Positions 27,649-35,176 of a DNA stretch of 64,000 nucleotides are shown piece after piece. The stretch is from NCBI GenBank assembly GCA_942492835.1, contig OW818645.1, positions 4,092,001-4,156,000 of the forward strand, in the 5' to 3' direction. Below the pieces are notes generated by a model. The model saw only the letters and a list, made by a program, of their open reading frames with translations, searched no databases and was not told the DNA's origin. The position numbers were made by a program, and so were the translations under genes. Every line of letters begins with the position of its first letter. Position 1 is the stretch's first letter. This stretch comes from GWB2-37-7 sp942492835 (GTDB taxonomy: Bacteria; Bacillota; Clostridia; Lutisporales; Lutisporaceae).

Positions 27649-28488
27649 ATGAAATATATAGAAAAAGTTATTGAAACAAAAGAACGAACAATTGCATATT
27701 ATATAAGCGGAAATGCAAAGGCTAAAGTTTGCATTTTTTTACTAAATGGGTTTGCAGGTCCAGGACCTCAATTTTGGATTAATCAATTTCGATATGAGTA
27801 TTTTGTTAATAACTATAAAGTAATTTCAATGGATTACTTTGGAAGCGGAAAGTCTATTGAAAAAATAGAGAATGAATATGAATTATCTGATATGTTAAAA
27901 TCTATAAAGTTAATCATGGATGCTGAAAAATGCACAGGTAGTCATTTGGTAGGACTATCCTTTGGTTGTGTAGTAGCTATGGAATTTGCTTATTATTATC
28001 CTGATTATGTAAAAAGCATGGTTCTGTTTAGCCCTTCCTTTAGAGTATCTGTTTTTTATGAGCGTGTACTATTCGCTGCACGAGAAATGTTAATGAGAGG
28101 TTCTAAAATAGAAGATGTTTTTTGGCTATTAATCCCTTGGCCATTCTCTGATGAGGAATATAATATGATAAAGAACAATGAAAAAGACCAAATTGATGTG
28201 TTTTCGCAATATAATACTAGGGAGGCTTTAATAAAGATTATTGGTATGATAATAAATCTAAATTTGAAGCCAATTGTGGAAAAATTAGAAGTTCCAACCC
28301 TACTTGTAGCTGGTAAACATGATAGGATTTCACCAGTAAACAATCAGATAGAATTAGATAGTTATCTTCCTAATAGTACATTGTTAATACTTGAAGACAG
28401 CGGTCATGTAATAGGATTTTTCGATACAAAAATTTTAAATACTATGATTAGAGAACATATTGCTCATATAGATTTTCAAAATAATTAG
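27649..28488 (+). CDS. Alpha/beta hydrolase, possible chain-releasing thioesterase
   Basis: This 279-residue protein has the alpha/beta hydrolase fold. The oxyanion loop is NGFAGPGPQFW, the nucleophile is S104 in GLSFG, the acid is in AGKHDRIS, and the His is in EDSGHVIGFF. In this position, between the ketoreductase and the radical SAM gene, release of the finished chain from the carrier protein is the simplest role. The substrate is not evident; esterase or other hydrolase activity is possible. It has no signal peptide, so it should be cytosolic. Confidence 0.82.
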   Translation: MKYIEKVIETKERTIAYYISGNAKAKVCIFLLNGFAGPGPQFWINQFRYEYFVNNYKVISMDYFGSGKSIEKIENEYELSDMLKSIKLIMDAEKCTGSHLVGLSFGCVVAMEFAYYYPDYVKSMVLFSPSFRVSVFYERVLFAAREMLMRGSKIEDVFWLLIPWPFSDEEYNMIKNNEKDQIDVFSQYNTREALIKIIGMIINLNLKPIVEKLEVPTLLVAGKHDRISPVNNQIELDSYLPNSTLLILEDSGHVIGFFDTKILNTMIREHIAHIDFQNN

Positions 28489-28498
28489 GGGGTATAGC

Positions 28499-29866
28499 AT
28501 GAATAATGATATATATACAAAATACAATATTTATAAAAAAATGACCTATTGCGATTACTTTAATGTAAAAACTAGAGGTCTTTCTAGAGAGATAGAGAAT
28601 TTAAAACAATGTGATGAATATTGTACATTTACTTCAAATGAAAGTAGTGAATTTGAAGGAAAGATGCTAGAAAAAATCAATCTATATCCAGATAATAGAA
28701 ATGTTTTGTATGTACATATTCCATTTTGCGCAACACGCTGCGAGTTCTGTCCCTACTACGTTGAGCAATATAATAGAAACAAAAGTGCAGAATATTTAGA
28801 TACATTAATACTTGAGATTGATCGTATAAAAGACACTCCTTATGCAAAATCCACAGTTTTTCAATGTCTCTATTTTGGTGGTGGAACCCCTTCTGTTTTA
28901 TCAGTTGATGAAATTAAAAGATTAGTTAATAAGATTTTTGCTAGCTTTCAATTTGTGGAAGGTGGAGAATTTACTTTTGAGTCAAATGCTGCAACATTGA
29001 CAGAAGAAAAGATCATTGCATTAAAAGAGTGTGGTATGAATCGTGTTAGTCTAGGAATTCAAACATTTAATGATCGCCTGTTGAAGGAAATGAATTGTGC
29101 TCATAATAAAAATTTAGCTCGAAAAGTGGTTAAAGATTTACTAAAACATGGAATGATTGTAAATGTGGATTTGATTTTTGGACTTATAAATCAGAGTGAA
29201 GAGGAATTATTAGAAGATATTAATGAAATAGCAAAATTTGATAGTTTAGATCATATTACATACTTCCCATTAAGAATCATGTCAAATACAAGCTTGGAAA
29301 AATTGCTTTATAATAGTGAGGCATTGAGAATTTCTGAGCATTTTGATAAGCTACTTCGTTTAGATAAGCTAGTTGAGCAAAACATGTCTAGGTTAGGGTT
29401 TAAACGTGAACTAGCTTCTGTTTTCTATCATAGTAAGAAATCAGAGGAGCATAAATATTTGTCTACAGGAACTAGAGTATTAGGAGTTGGAGCAGGTGCT
29501 GGAACACTAATCGATTATGGAGAATATCGTAACCATGATAATATAGATAACTATATTGCAGCTATTAAAAATGGAGATTATGGAAGTGCAGCAACTGGAC
29601 CTTTAACTTTGGAACAATGCTATGAAAGATACATACTTTTCAGCATTATATATCTGAATAGATCATTAGAAAATATTAAAGAAATCATAACTTATAACTT
29701 TGAAGAATATTATAATATACCAATTGAAAACCGGTATGAAAAAGTAGTTTCGGATATTGTTGAATTGAAGTTTGCTAAAGTAGATGAAGATGGGAAAATA
29801 TTATTTACCAATCGTATGTGGCATGTACTAGGACAAGTAAAAATAGGCATGCCAAGTATTATATAA
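28499..29866 (+). CDS. HemN/HemW-like radical SAM enzyme of the polyketide cluster
   Basis: This 455-residue enzyme has the radical SAM cluster motif CATRCEFC (C77, C81, C84; CxxxCxxC) in the HemN context VHIPFC, then FGGGTPS and the SLGIQTFNDRLL segment. A C-terminal HemN-like winged region is present. The fourth Cys of true HemN is absent (CPYY instead of CxC). Neighbours contain no haem genes. Anaerobic HemN-like enzymes include class C radical SAM methylases and cyclopropanases that tailor polyketides, so a tailoring role on the cluster product is likely but not shown. It begins 10 nt after the hydrolase with GGGGG upstream, and it ends the operon. Confidence 0.85.
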   Translation: MNNDIYTKYNIYKKMTYCDYFNVKTRGLSREIENLKQCDEYCTFTSNESSEFEGKMLEKINLYPDNRNVLYVHIPFCATRCEFCPYYVEQYNRNKSAEYLDTLILEIDRIKDTPYAKSTVFQCLYFGGGTPSVLSVDEIKRLVNKIFASFQFVEGGEFTFESNAATLTEEKIIALKECGMNRVSLGIQTFNDRLLKEMNCAHNKNLARKVVKDLLKHGMIVNVDLIFGLINQSEEELLEDINEIAKFDSLDHITYFPLRIMSNTSLEKLLYNSEALRISEHFDKLLRLDKLVEQNMSRLGFKRELASVFYHSKKSEEHKYLSTGTRVLGVGAGAGTLIDYGEYRNHDNIDNYIAAIKNGDYGSAATGPLTLEQCYERYILFSIIYLNRSLENIKEIITYNFEEYYNIPIENRYEKVVSDIVELKFAKVDEDGKILFTNRMWHVLGQVKIGMPSII

Positions 29867-29870
29867 TCTA

Positions 29871-29958
29871 TATAGAACACACAAATTAAAATACAAGAAA
29901 ATATATGATCTATTTTCTTGTATTTTATCTAAATCAATGAAATTTGTGCATTCTATAA
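29871..29958. mobile_element. Inverted-repeat element, copy 1 (MITE-like, 88 bp)
   Basis: The ends are imperfect inverted repeats (TATAGAACACACAAATT and the complement of AAATTTGTGCATTCTATA), with an inner hairpin (29888-29903 with 29911-29926). Reverse-complemented, it aligns along its length with copy 2 at 50734-50820, so the two lie in opposite orientations. It carries no coding sequence. It directly follows the cluster and may also terminate its transcript. Confidence 0.75.
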
Positions 29959-29986
29959 ACGGCGGAATATATATCGTACTATTTTA

Positions 29987-30016
29987 TAAATGTAAATTGT
30001 TTAGTGCGATATATAA
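29987..30016 (+). repeat. 30-nt repeat shared with the NRPS leader
   Basis: It differs from 63346-63375 at only two positions; the core is GTAAATTGTTTAGTG. Both copies sit a short distance after an inverted-repeat element. No function is assigned. Confidence 0.6.
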
Positions 30017-30058
30017 TTGCTAAATATTCAGTTTTTATATAATAAAATCAAATTATCA

Positions 30059-30205
30059 TAGGAGGCTGTATTTTATAGCAAAAAATCATTGTCATGAATG
30101 CAAAGGGACTAACCACTCGTTAAATTACAGATAAATAGCAAGAACGTTATCCCAATGTCATGAAGAGCTGAGACACCCTTTTCTGAAGGGTGTACTTGAC
30201 ATGCC
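30059..30205 (+). other. Gene-less stretch with orphan ribosome site and long hairpin
   Basis: An AGGAGG site near 30060 is not followed by any start codon with an open frame. Downstream, ACACCCTT / AAGGGTGT (30173-30193) forms a stem enclosed by ATGTCA / TGACAT. The remainder of the 29867-30510 gap shows no gene. It may be the remnant of a deleted gene or a structured RNA. Confidence 0.4.
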
Positions 30206-30433
30206 ATGAATTTGTTATTATAAGTTAGGTGTTTATTCTTTCTGCTATTTGTGTTATAGTTTTCTTGATTCATGGATACTTCTATAAATGTTTGGCTTCG
30301 TCACTTTTTTATACCTTTCAGCACTTAATTGTACAACTTATCTTGAAATTTGTATCGTTAAATTTACCACATATTCAAGATAATTATTACAGTCTACACA
30401 AAATTTAACAAAACCATATTTTCTCATCTTCTA

Positions 30434-30525
30434 TCAGTATTTTGCTGTTACTTATTGAATATAAATTATTAAGAGAATATATTAATAATTCGTATTTTGG
30501 AGGGGTAATAGTGAAGATAAGATTA
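30434..30525 (+). repeat. Right copy of the direct repeat flanking the polyketide cluster
   Basis: This is the functional copy: it contains the ylxY leader, ribosome site (GGAGGGG) and GTG start. It aligns with 20469-20559 and marks the right boundary of the insertion. Confidence 0.85.
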
Positions 30526-31218
30526 TTTATTTTAAACAAGAAAAAACTTTTGTTAATTCTCGTATTAGTACTTATAATAGTTTCTTTTTTGATTTCACTT
30601 AGAGAAATTAGCATAAATATTATGAATTATTATGACCCTATATATAGCGGTGATGCTGATGATAAGGAAGTAGCATTTGCCTGTAATGTAGTGTGGGGAA
30701 ATGAGTATTTGCCTGAAATTCTTAGGATTTTAAAAGAAAATAATATAAAAATCACCTTTTTTATAGGTGGCGACTGGGCAGAAAAGTATCCTGATGAATT
30801 AAAAACTATATATAGTGCAGGTCATGAGCTGGGTAATCATGGACAGAACCATAAAAAACAATCTCAGCTTAACATAGAACAGAATAAACAGGAAATACTA
30901 AAAGCAGAAGAAGCTATAAAAAATGCTACAGGAGTAAAAACATTATTATTTGCTCCACCTTACGGAGATGTGAATGATACTGTATCAGACAGCGCAGAAG
31001 CATTAGGCTATAAGGTTATTATGTGGAGCATTGATACAATTGATTGGAATACTAAGGATTATAACAAGATATTAGAAAGAGTAGAGAAAAAGCAGCATAA
31101 TGGTGCTATTATTTTGATGCATCCTACAGAGGTAACTATAAAAGCTCTTCCTGATATGATAAAAAGCCTTATGGCGAAGGGTTATGAGATTGTTGATGTA
31201 AGTGAAGTATTGGAATAA
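30511..31218 (+). CDS. ylxY: YlxY-like polysaccharide deacetylase-family protein
   Basis: The protein has 235 residues with an N-terminal membrane anchor (about 10-30) and an extracellular NodB-fold domain. The metal-binding HxxxH is present (GNHGQNH), as are FAPPYG and HPT. The first NodB motif, normally TFDDG with the catalytic Asp, reads ACNVVWGNE here, so deacetylase activity is doubtful. GTG at 30511 is chosen because GGAGGGG lies about 8 nt upstream and the anchor follows. In B. subtilis ylxY lies directly between pnp and mlpA; here it is separated from pnp by helD and the polyketide cluster. Confidence 0.82.
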   Translation: MKIRLFILNKKKLLLILVLVLIIVSFLISLREISINIMNYYDPIYSGDADDKEVAFACNVVWGNEYLPEILRILKENNIKITFFIGGDWAEKYPDELKTIYSAGHELGNHGQNHKKQSQLNIEQNKQEILKAEEAIKNATGVKTLLFAPPYGDVNDTVSDSAEALGYKVIMWSIDTIDWNTKDYNKILERVEKKQHNGAIILMHPTEVTIKALPDMIKSLMAKGYEIVDVSEVLE

Positions 31219-31315
31219 AAATTAATTGTAAATACAAATTTTTTCATTTATAATTTAGTTTACAGCATATATAAAAATAAACTTTCTGTAATTTATATAC
31301 TTTTGGAGGTATTTA

Positions 31316-32569
31316 ATGTATAAAAAGCATCAAATGAAAAATAAAATAAGAATAGTAACAGAAGAAATTCCCTATGTAAATTCTGTATCAGTAGGTATTT
31401 GGGTTAATGCAGGGTCAAGAAATGAAGAAGATATCAATAATGGAGTTTCACATTTTATAGAACATATGTTATTTAAAGGTACGAAAAAGAGAACAGCTAA
31501 AGAAATTGCAAATAGCATAGATAAAATAGGCGGACAGCTAAATGCTTTCACTTCAAAGGAAAGTACATGCTTTTATGCTAAAGTGCTAGATAGTCACTTT
31601 GATATTGCGTTGGATGTGTTGGCAGATATGTTCCTTCATTCAAACTTCGCAAAAGAAGAGATTGAAAAGGAAAAAGGTGTTATTATGGAGGAAATCAATA
31701 TGTATGAGGACTCACCAGAGGATCTTGTACATGATTTATTTTCTCAAGGGGTATGGTCAGACAATTCTCTAGGAATGTCAATTCTAGGTACTGAAGAGTC
31801 TTTAAATATACTAGATAGAGAAAGAATAACTGACTATTTTTATAAAAATTACATACCAGAGAATATTGTTATTTCTGTAGTTGGAAATATAAAGCATGAT
31901 ATTATTATTAATAAAGTAGAAAAATATTTTGGCGATTTAACTGGAACTAAAAATAGATCTTCAAATATAGAAGTACCAGTTTTTTCACCAATAAAAACCA
32001 CTAGAAACAAAGATACAGAACAGATTCATTTATGTTTAGGCTTTGATGGTATGGAGAATCAAAATGAACTTTTTTATCCAATGCTTACAATGAACAACAT
32101 ATTTGGAGGAGCTATGAGCTCAAGGCTGTTTCAGAAGATTAGAGAGGATAAGGGCTTAGCGTATTCTGTATTTTCATATCCTTCTTCTTATCTGGACTGT
32201 GGTTTGTTCTCAATATATGCAGGTATGAAGACTACACAGCTAAAGAATGTAACAGAGATAATTATGCAAGAAATACATGAAATTATGGATAAGGGTCTGA
32301 CAGAAGAAGAGCTATTTGACTCTAAGGAACAGATGAAGGGCAGCTATACTCTAGGACTAGAGAGTACAAGCGGTAGAATGATATCCATAGGTAAGTCGGA
32401 GCTGATGAATAATAAGATTCAAACACCTAGCGAGGTATTGGAAAAAATAGATAAAGTTGATATGGATAGTGTGAATCGTGCTATTAAACAGGTATTTAAT
32501 TTGGACAAAATCGGAGGAGCAGTCATTGGCCCCTTAGAAAAAGGTTTTGAATTAAAGGATATATTATAA
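31316..32569 (+). CDS. mlpA: M16 family zinc peptidase (MlpA/YmxG-like)
   Basis: This 417-residue peptidase of the pitrilysin/processing-peptidase family has the inverted zinc motif HFIEH (46-50) and the downstream EEINMYEDSPEDLVHD segment holding the third ligand. The C-terminal M16 domain has SSRLFQKIREDKGLAYSV. It is soluble, with no signal peptide. ylxY-mlpA-ymxH order is conserved in sporulating Firmicutes. It has a GGAGG site upstream of ATG. Confidence 0.92.
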   Translation: MYKKHQMKNKIRIVTEEIPYVNSVSVGIWVNAGSRNEEDINNGVSHFIEHMLFKGTKKRTAKEIANSIDKIGGQLNAFTSKESTCFYAKVLDSHFDIALDVLADMFLHSNFAKEEIEKEKGVIMEEINMYEDSPEDLVHDLFSQGVWSDNSLGMSILGTEESLNILDRERITDYFYKNYIPENIVISVVGNIKHDIIINKVEKYFGDLTGTKNRSSNIEVPVFSPIKTTRNKDTEQIHLCLGFDGMENQNELFYPMLTMNNIFGGAMSSRLFQKIREDKGLAYSVFSYPSSYLDCGLFSIYAGMKTTQLKNVTEIIMQEIHEIMDKGLTEEELFDSKEQMKGSYTLGLESTSGRMISIGKSELMNNKIQTPSEVLEKIDKVDMDSVNRAIKQVFNLDKIGGAVIGPLEKGFELKDIL

Positions 32570-32580
32570 GCAGGTAACAG

Positions 32581-32610
32581 ATTGCTCGGACACATTATAG
32601 TCCGAGCAAT
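32581..32610 (+). other. Perfect 11-bp hairpin between mlpA and dut
   Basis: ATTGCTCGGAC pairs with GTCCGAGCAAT around an 8-nt loop. No T run follows on either strand, so it is not a standard terminator; RNA processing or a protein site is possible. Confidence 0.6.
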
Positions 32611-32632
32611 GTTTATAGAGAGGAGATTTTCT

Positions 32633-33091
32633 ATGGATATAGAAGTTAAGGTAAAATTAATGCATAAAATAGGTGGACAGGTTGATTTCATACCATCATA
32701 TGCTACACAAGGCTCAGCAGGTATGGATTTAAAGGCTTGCATAGAAGAGCCTATTACTATTGCTCCAGGGCAAATAGTTAAGCTTCCTACAGGTATAGCA
32801 ATACAAATACCAGATAAGTATACAGGTGGCTTTGTCTTTCCTAGAAGCGGATTATCCAGTAAAAACGGAATATCCTTAATCAACTGTGTAGGGGTTATAG
32901 ATTCTGATTATATAGGCGAGATAATATGCCCTTTGGTAAATCACAGTGAAAAAGAGTTTGCAATAAATCCTGGAGACAGAATTGCTCAACTGGTATTTAT
33001 GCCTGTATGCAATGCTTCACTGGTACAAGTAGATGAGCTTATGGAGACAGAACGAGGAAGTGGCGGTTTTGGATCAACTGGGGTTAAATAA
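32633..33091 (+). CDS. dut: Deoxyuridine 5'-triphosphate nucleotidohydrolase (dUTPase)
   Basis: The trimeric dUTPase turns dUTP into dUMP and keeps uracil out of DNA. All five family motifs are visible in 152 residues: GSAGMDL, PRSGLSSK, GVIDSDYIGE, GDRIAQLVF and RGSGGFGSTG. ATG at 32633 is chosen because GAGGAGA precedes it; in-frame upstream codons would run into the hairpin. Its place between mlpA and ymxH is an addition to the B. subtilis order. Confidence 0.95.
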   Translation: MDIEVKVKLMHKIGGQVDFIPSYATQGSAGMDLKACIEEPITIAPGQIVKLPTGIAIQIPDKYTGGFVFPRSGLSSKNGISLINCVGVIDSDYIGEIICPLVNHSEKEFAINPGDRIAQLVFMPVCNASLVQVDELMETERGSGGFGSTGVK

Positions 33092-33166
33092 CACTCGCAG
33101 ATTTTGGAATATTTGTCCCATAGCAGCATATATATTAATGAAATATATACTGTAAGAGGTGAGTGT

Positions 33167-33415
33167 ATGAGATTCAGTAAGCTTGGCAGTAAGGAAATAG
33201 TTTCACTTCCTGCTTGTGAAAGATTGGGATTTCTGGGGGATTGTGATTTAATGGTTGATGAAGAAACGGGTTATATCAAATCCCTTATAGTGCCTGAAAA
33301 TAAGAACCAGCTGTCATTTTTTATTGATAAAAGGTACTTGGAAATACCTTGGGATAGAGTACGAAAAGTAGGCAGCGATATGATAATCATAGATTTTGCT
33401 GATATATTGAAGTAG
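33167..33415 (+). CDS. ymxH: YlmC/YmxH family PRC-barrel sporulation protein
   Basis: This small protein of 82 residues (MRFSKLGSKEIVSL…) has the PRC-barrel fold typical of YmxH/YlmC. The function is unknown in detail; family members are sporulation-associated. ATG at 33167 has GAGGTGA 5 nt upstream, and the longer reading is rejected. It lies immediately before the dipicolinate genes as in Bacillus. Confidence 0.85.
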   Translation: MRFSKLGSKEIVSLPACERLGFLGDCDLMVDEETGYIKSLIVPENKNQLSFFIDKRYLEIPWDRVRKVGSDMIIIDFADILK

Positions 33416-33428
33416 ATGAAGACCTTAA

Positions 33429-33468
33429 AAAAAGACTATTTCTGTTATTTAATAGAAATAGTCTTTTT
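33429..33468 (+). terminator. ymxH terminator
   Basis: A 15-bp stem (AAAAAGACTATTTCT / AGAAATAGTCTTTTT) ends in a T run. Confidence 0.88.
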
Positions 33469-33541
33469 ATTATGGTTTGACGCACAGGTCATCCACTACA
33501 TAAGCATTATATATTAGTATAGCTTATTAAAAAGTACAAAC

Positions 33542-33569
33542 ACCGATATGTACCTAGAAACATACTATA
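33542..33569 (+). promoter_or_regulatory. Candidate sigma-K promoter of dpaA-dpaB
   Basis: ACC and CATACTATA are 16 nt apart, matching the mother-cell sigma-K consensus (AC at -35, CATAnnnTA at -10). The B. subtilis spoVF operon is sigma-K controlled. Confidence 0.65.
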
Positions 33570-33600
33570 TATTAGTTTTAGAAAAGTGGAGGAGATATTT

Positions 33601-34482
33601 ATGCTTTGCAAGGAAGACAACAAAACTATGAATTTCCTGATAATAGGTGGGGATGACAGACTAGTGGAGCTTGCTAATATTTTCTCTGGGAAGGGCTATA
33701 ATGTTTATACCTATGGTATGGAAAAAGCAGCTGGCTGTCAGGCTAAAAATTTCACCAGCCTTGATGAAGCTATTTCTGAGTGCAATGTCATAATAGGTCC
33801 TATACCCTTCTCGAAGGAGAAGAACAAAGTAAATTCATCTTATTCAGAGGATGAAATAAAAATTGATAGTCTATTTAGTAAAATCACACCTGACAAAAAA
33901 CTATTTTTTGGTGCCCTGAACAAAATATGTAGAGAGTTGGCAGAACAATATAATATTAAATATACTGATTACCATTATGATGACAGTTATCAGATACTAA
34001 ATGCAATACCCACTGCTGAAGGAGCCATTGCACTTATGGTAAGCGAAACAGAGAAAACAGTTTTTGATAGTAAAGTGTTAATACTTGGATATGGTAGAAT
34101 AGGTAAACTTCTGTCTGAATATACAAAGGCATTGGGTGCAAAGGTATATGTTGAAGCGAGGAATGACGCAGATTTAACTTGGATAAAAACAAAGGGAATG
34201 AATGCAGTACATCTAAACGATCTAGATGATTATATTGGCAATATGGATATCATTATAAACACTGTTCCTACGCTCTTAATAGACTCAAATAAGCTTGAGC
34301 TTGTTAAGCAAGAAACATTAATACTTGATCTAGCGTCATTGCCAGGCGGAGTAGATTTTTCAGCTGCTAAACAAAGGGGTGTAAAGACAATACATGCACT
34401 AGGAATACCGGGTAAGATTGCTGCAAAGTCAGCAGCAAAATATATCTTTGATACGGTTATGAAGCAATTAATCAGTGACTGA
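33601..34482 (+). CDS. dpaA: Dipicolinate synthase subunit A
   Basis: DpaA (SpoVFA) makes dipicolinic acid from the lysine-pathway intermediate, in the mother cell late in sporulation. The 293 residues show a D-isomer dehydrogenase-like Rossmann fold with VLILGYGRIGKLLSEYTKALGA (cofactor site, near 155; core GYGRIG). ATG at 33601 follows GGAGGAG; a GTG at 33586 lies inside that site. It overlaps the region of dpaB's ribosome site. Confidence 0.94.
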   Translation: MLCKEDNKTMNFLIIGGDDRLVELANIFSGKGYNVYTYGMEKAAGCQAKNFTSLDEAISECNVIIGPIPFSKEKNKVNSSYSEDEIKIDSLFSKITPDKKLFFGALNKICRELAEQYNIKYTDYHYDDSYQILNAIPTAEGAIALMVSETEKTVFDSKVLILGYGRIGKLLSEYTKALGAKVYVEARNDADLTWIKTKGMNAVHLNDLDDYIGNMDIIINTVPTLLIDSNKLELVKQETLILDLASLPGGVDFSAAKQRGVKTIHALGIPGKIAAKSAAKYIFDTVMKQLISD

Positions 34483-34495
34483 AAGGGTGAAATAT

Positions 34496-35083
34496 ATGAA
34501 TTTAAGCGGAGTAAAAATAGGTCTGGCAATTACAGGCTCTTTCTGTACTTTTGGCAAGGTTTATAAAGAGGTAGAAAATATTGTTAGTACAGGAGCTAAG
34601 GTCACACCTATTTTTTCTTTTAGTGCAGCATCATTAGATACAAGGTTTGGTAATGCAAAGGAATGGATAGATAAGTTTGAAACATTGACAGGCAGTAAAT
34701 CAATAATGACCATTCAAGAAGCTGAACCAGTAGGACCAAAAAATATGTTTGATATTTTAGTTATAGCACCATGTACAGGTAATACAATAGCAAAACTTGC
34801 AAACGCAATGACTGATACACCCGTACTAATGGCTGCAAAGTCCCATGTAAGAAATCAAAGACCTTTAGTAATAGCGATATCAACAAATGATGGTTTAGGA
34901 ATGAACGCAAAAAACCTTGGAATCCTTTTGAACTCAAAGCACTATTTCTTTATACCATATGGACAGGATAATCCTTTAGAAAAGAAGAATTCCTTAGTTG
35001 CTAAGCTTGAATATACTATTCCAACTATTGAGCAAGCATTGGAGGGTAAACAATTACAACCAATGCTTGTTGAGTACAAATAA
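34496..35083 (+). CDS. dpaB: Dipicolinate synthase subunit B
   Basis: DpaB (SpoVFB) is the flavoprotein subunit of dipicolinate synthase. The 195 residues are of the flavoprotein/HFCD fold: ITGSFCTFGKVYKE at the N-terminus and APCTGNTIAKLANAMTDTPV, a PanB/DFP-like FMN site. ATG at 34496 is preferred over an in-frame GTG at 34475 because AAGGGTGAA precedes it and the fold starts there. It is coupled to dpaA, 13 nt apart. Confidence 0.93.
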   Translation: MNLSGVKIGLAITGSFCTFGKVYKEVENIVSTGAKVTPIFSFSAASLDTRFGNAKEWIDKFETLTGSKSIMTIQEAEPVGPKNMFDILVIAPCTGNTIAKLANAMTDTPVLMAAKSHVRNQRPLVIAISTNDGLGMNAKNLGILLNSKHYFFIPYGQDNPLEKKNSLVAKLEYTIPTIEQALEGKQLQPMLVEYK

Positions 35084-35176
35084 TTCATCATAATATAAAT
35101 TTAGATATATAATTTTGAGCTTGTTGTTTATAATGTAAATGAATAAGTTTGAAGTTTTAGACGGAGGAGTTTTTTT

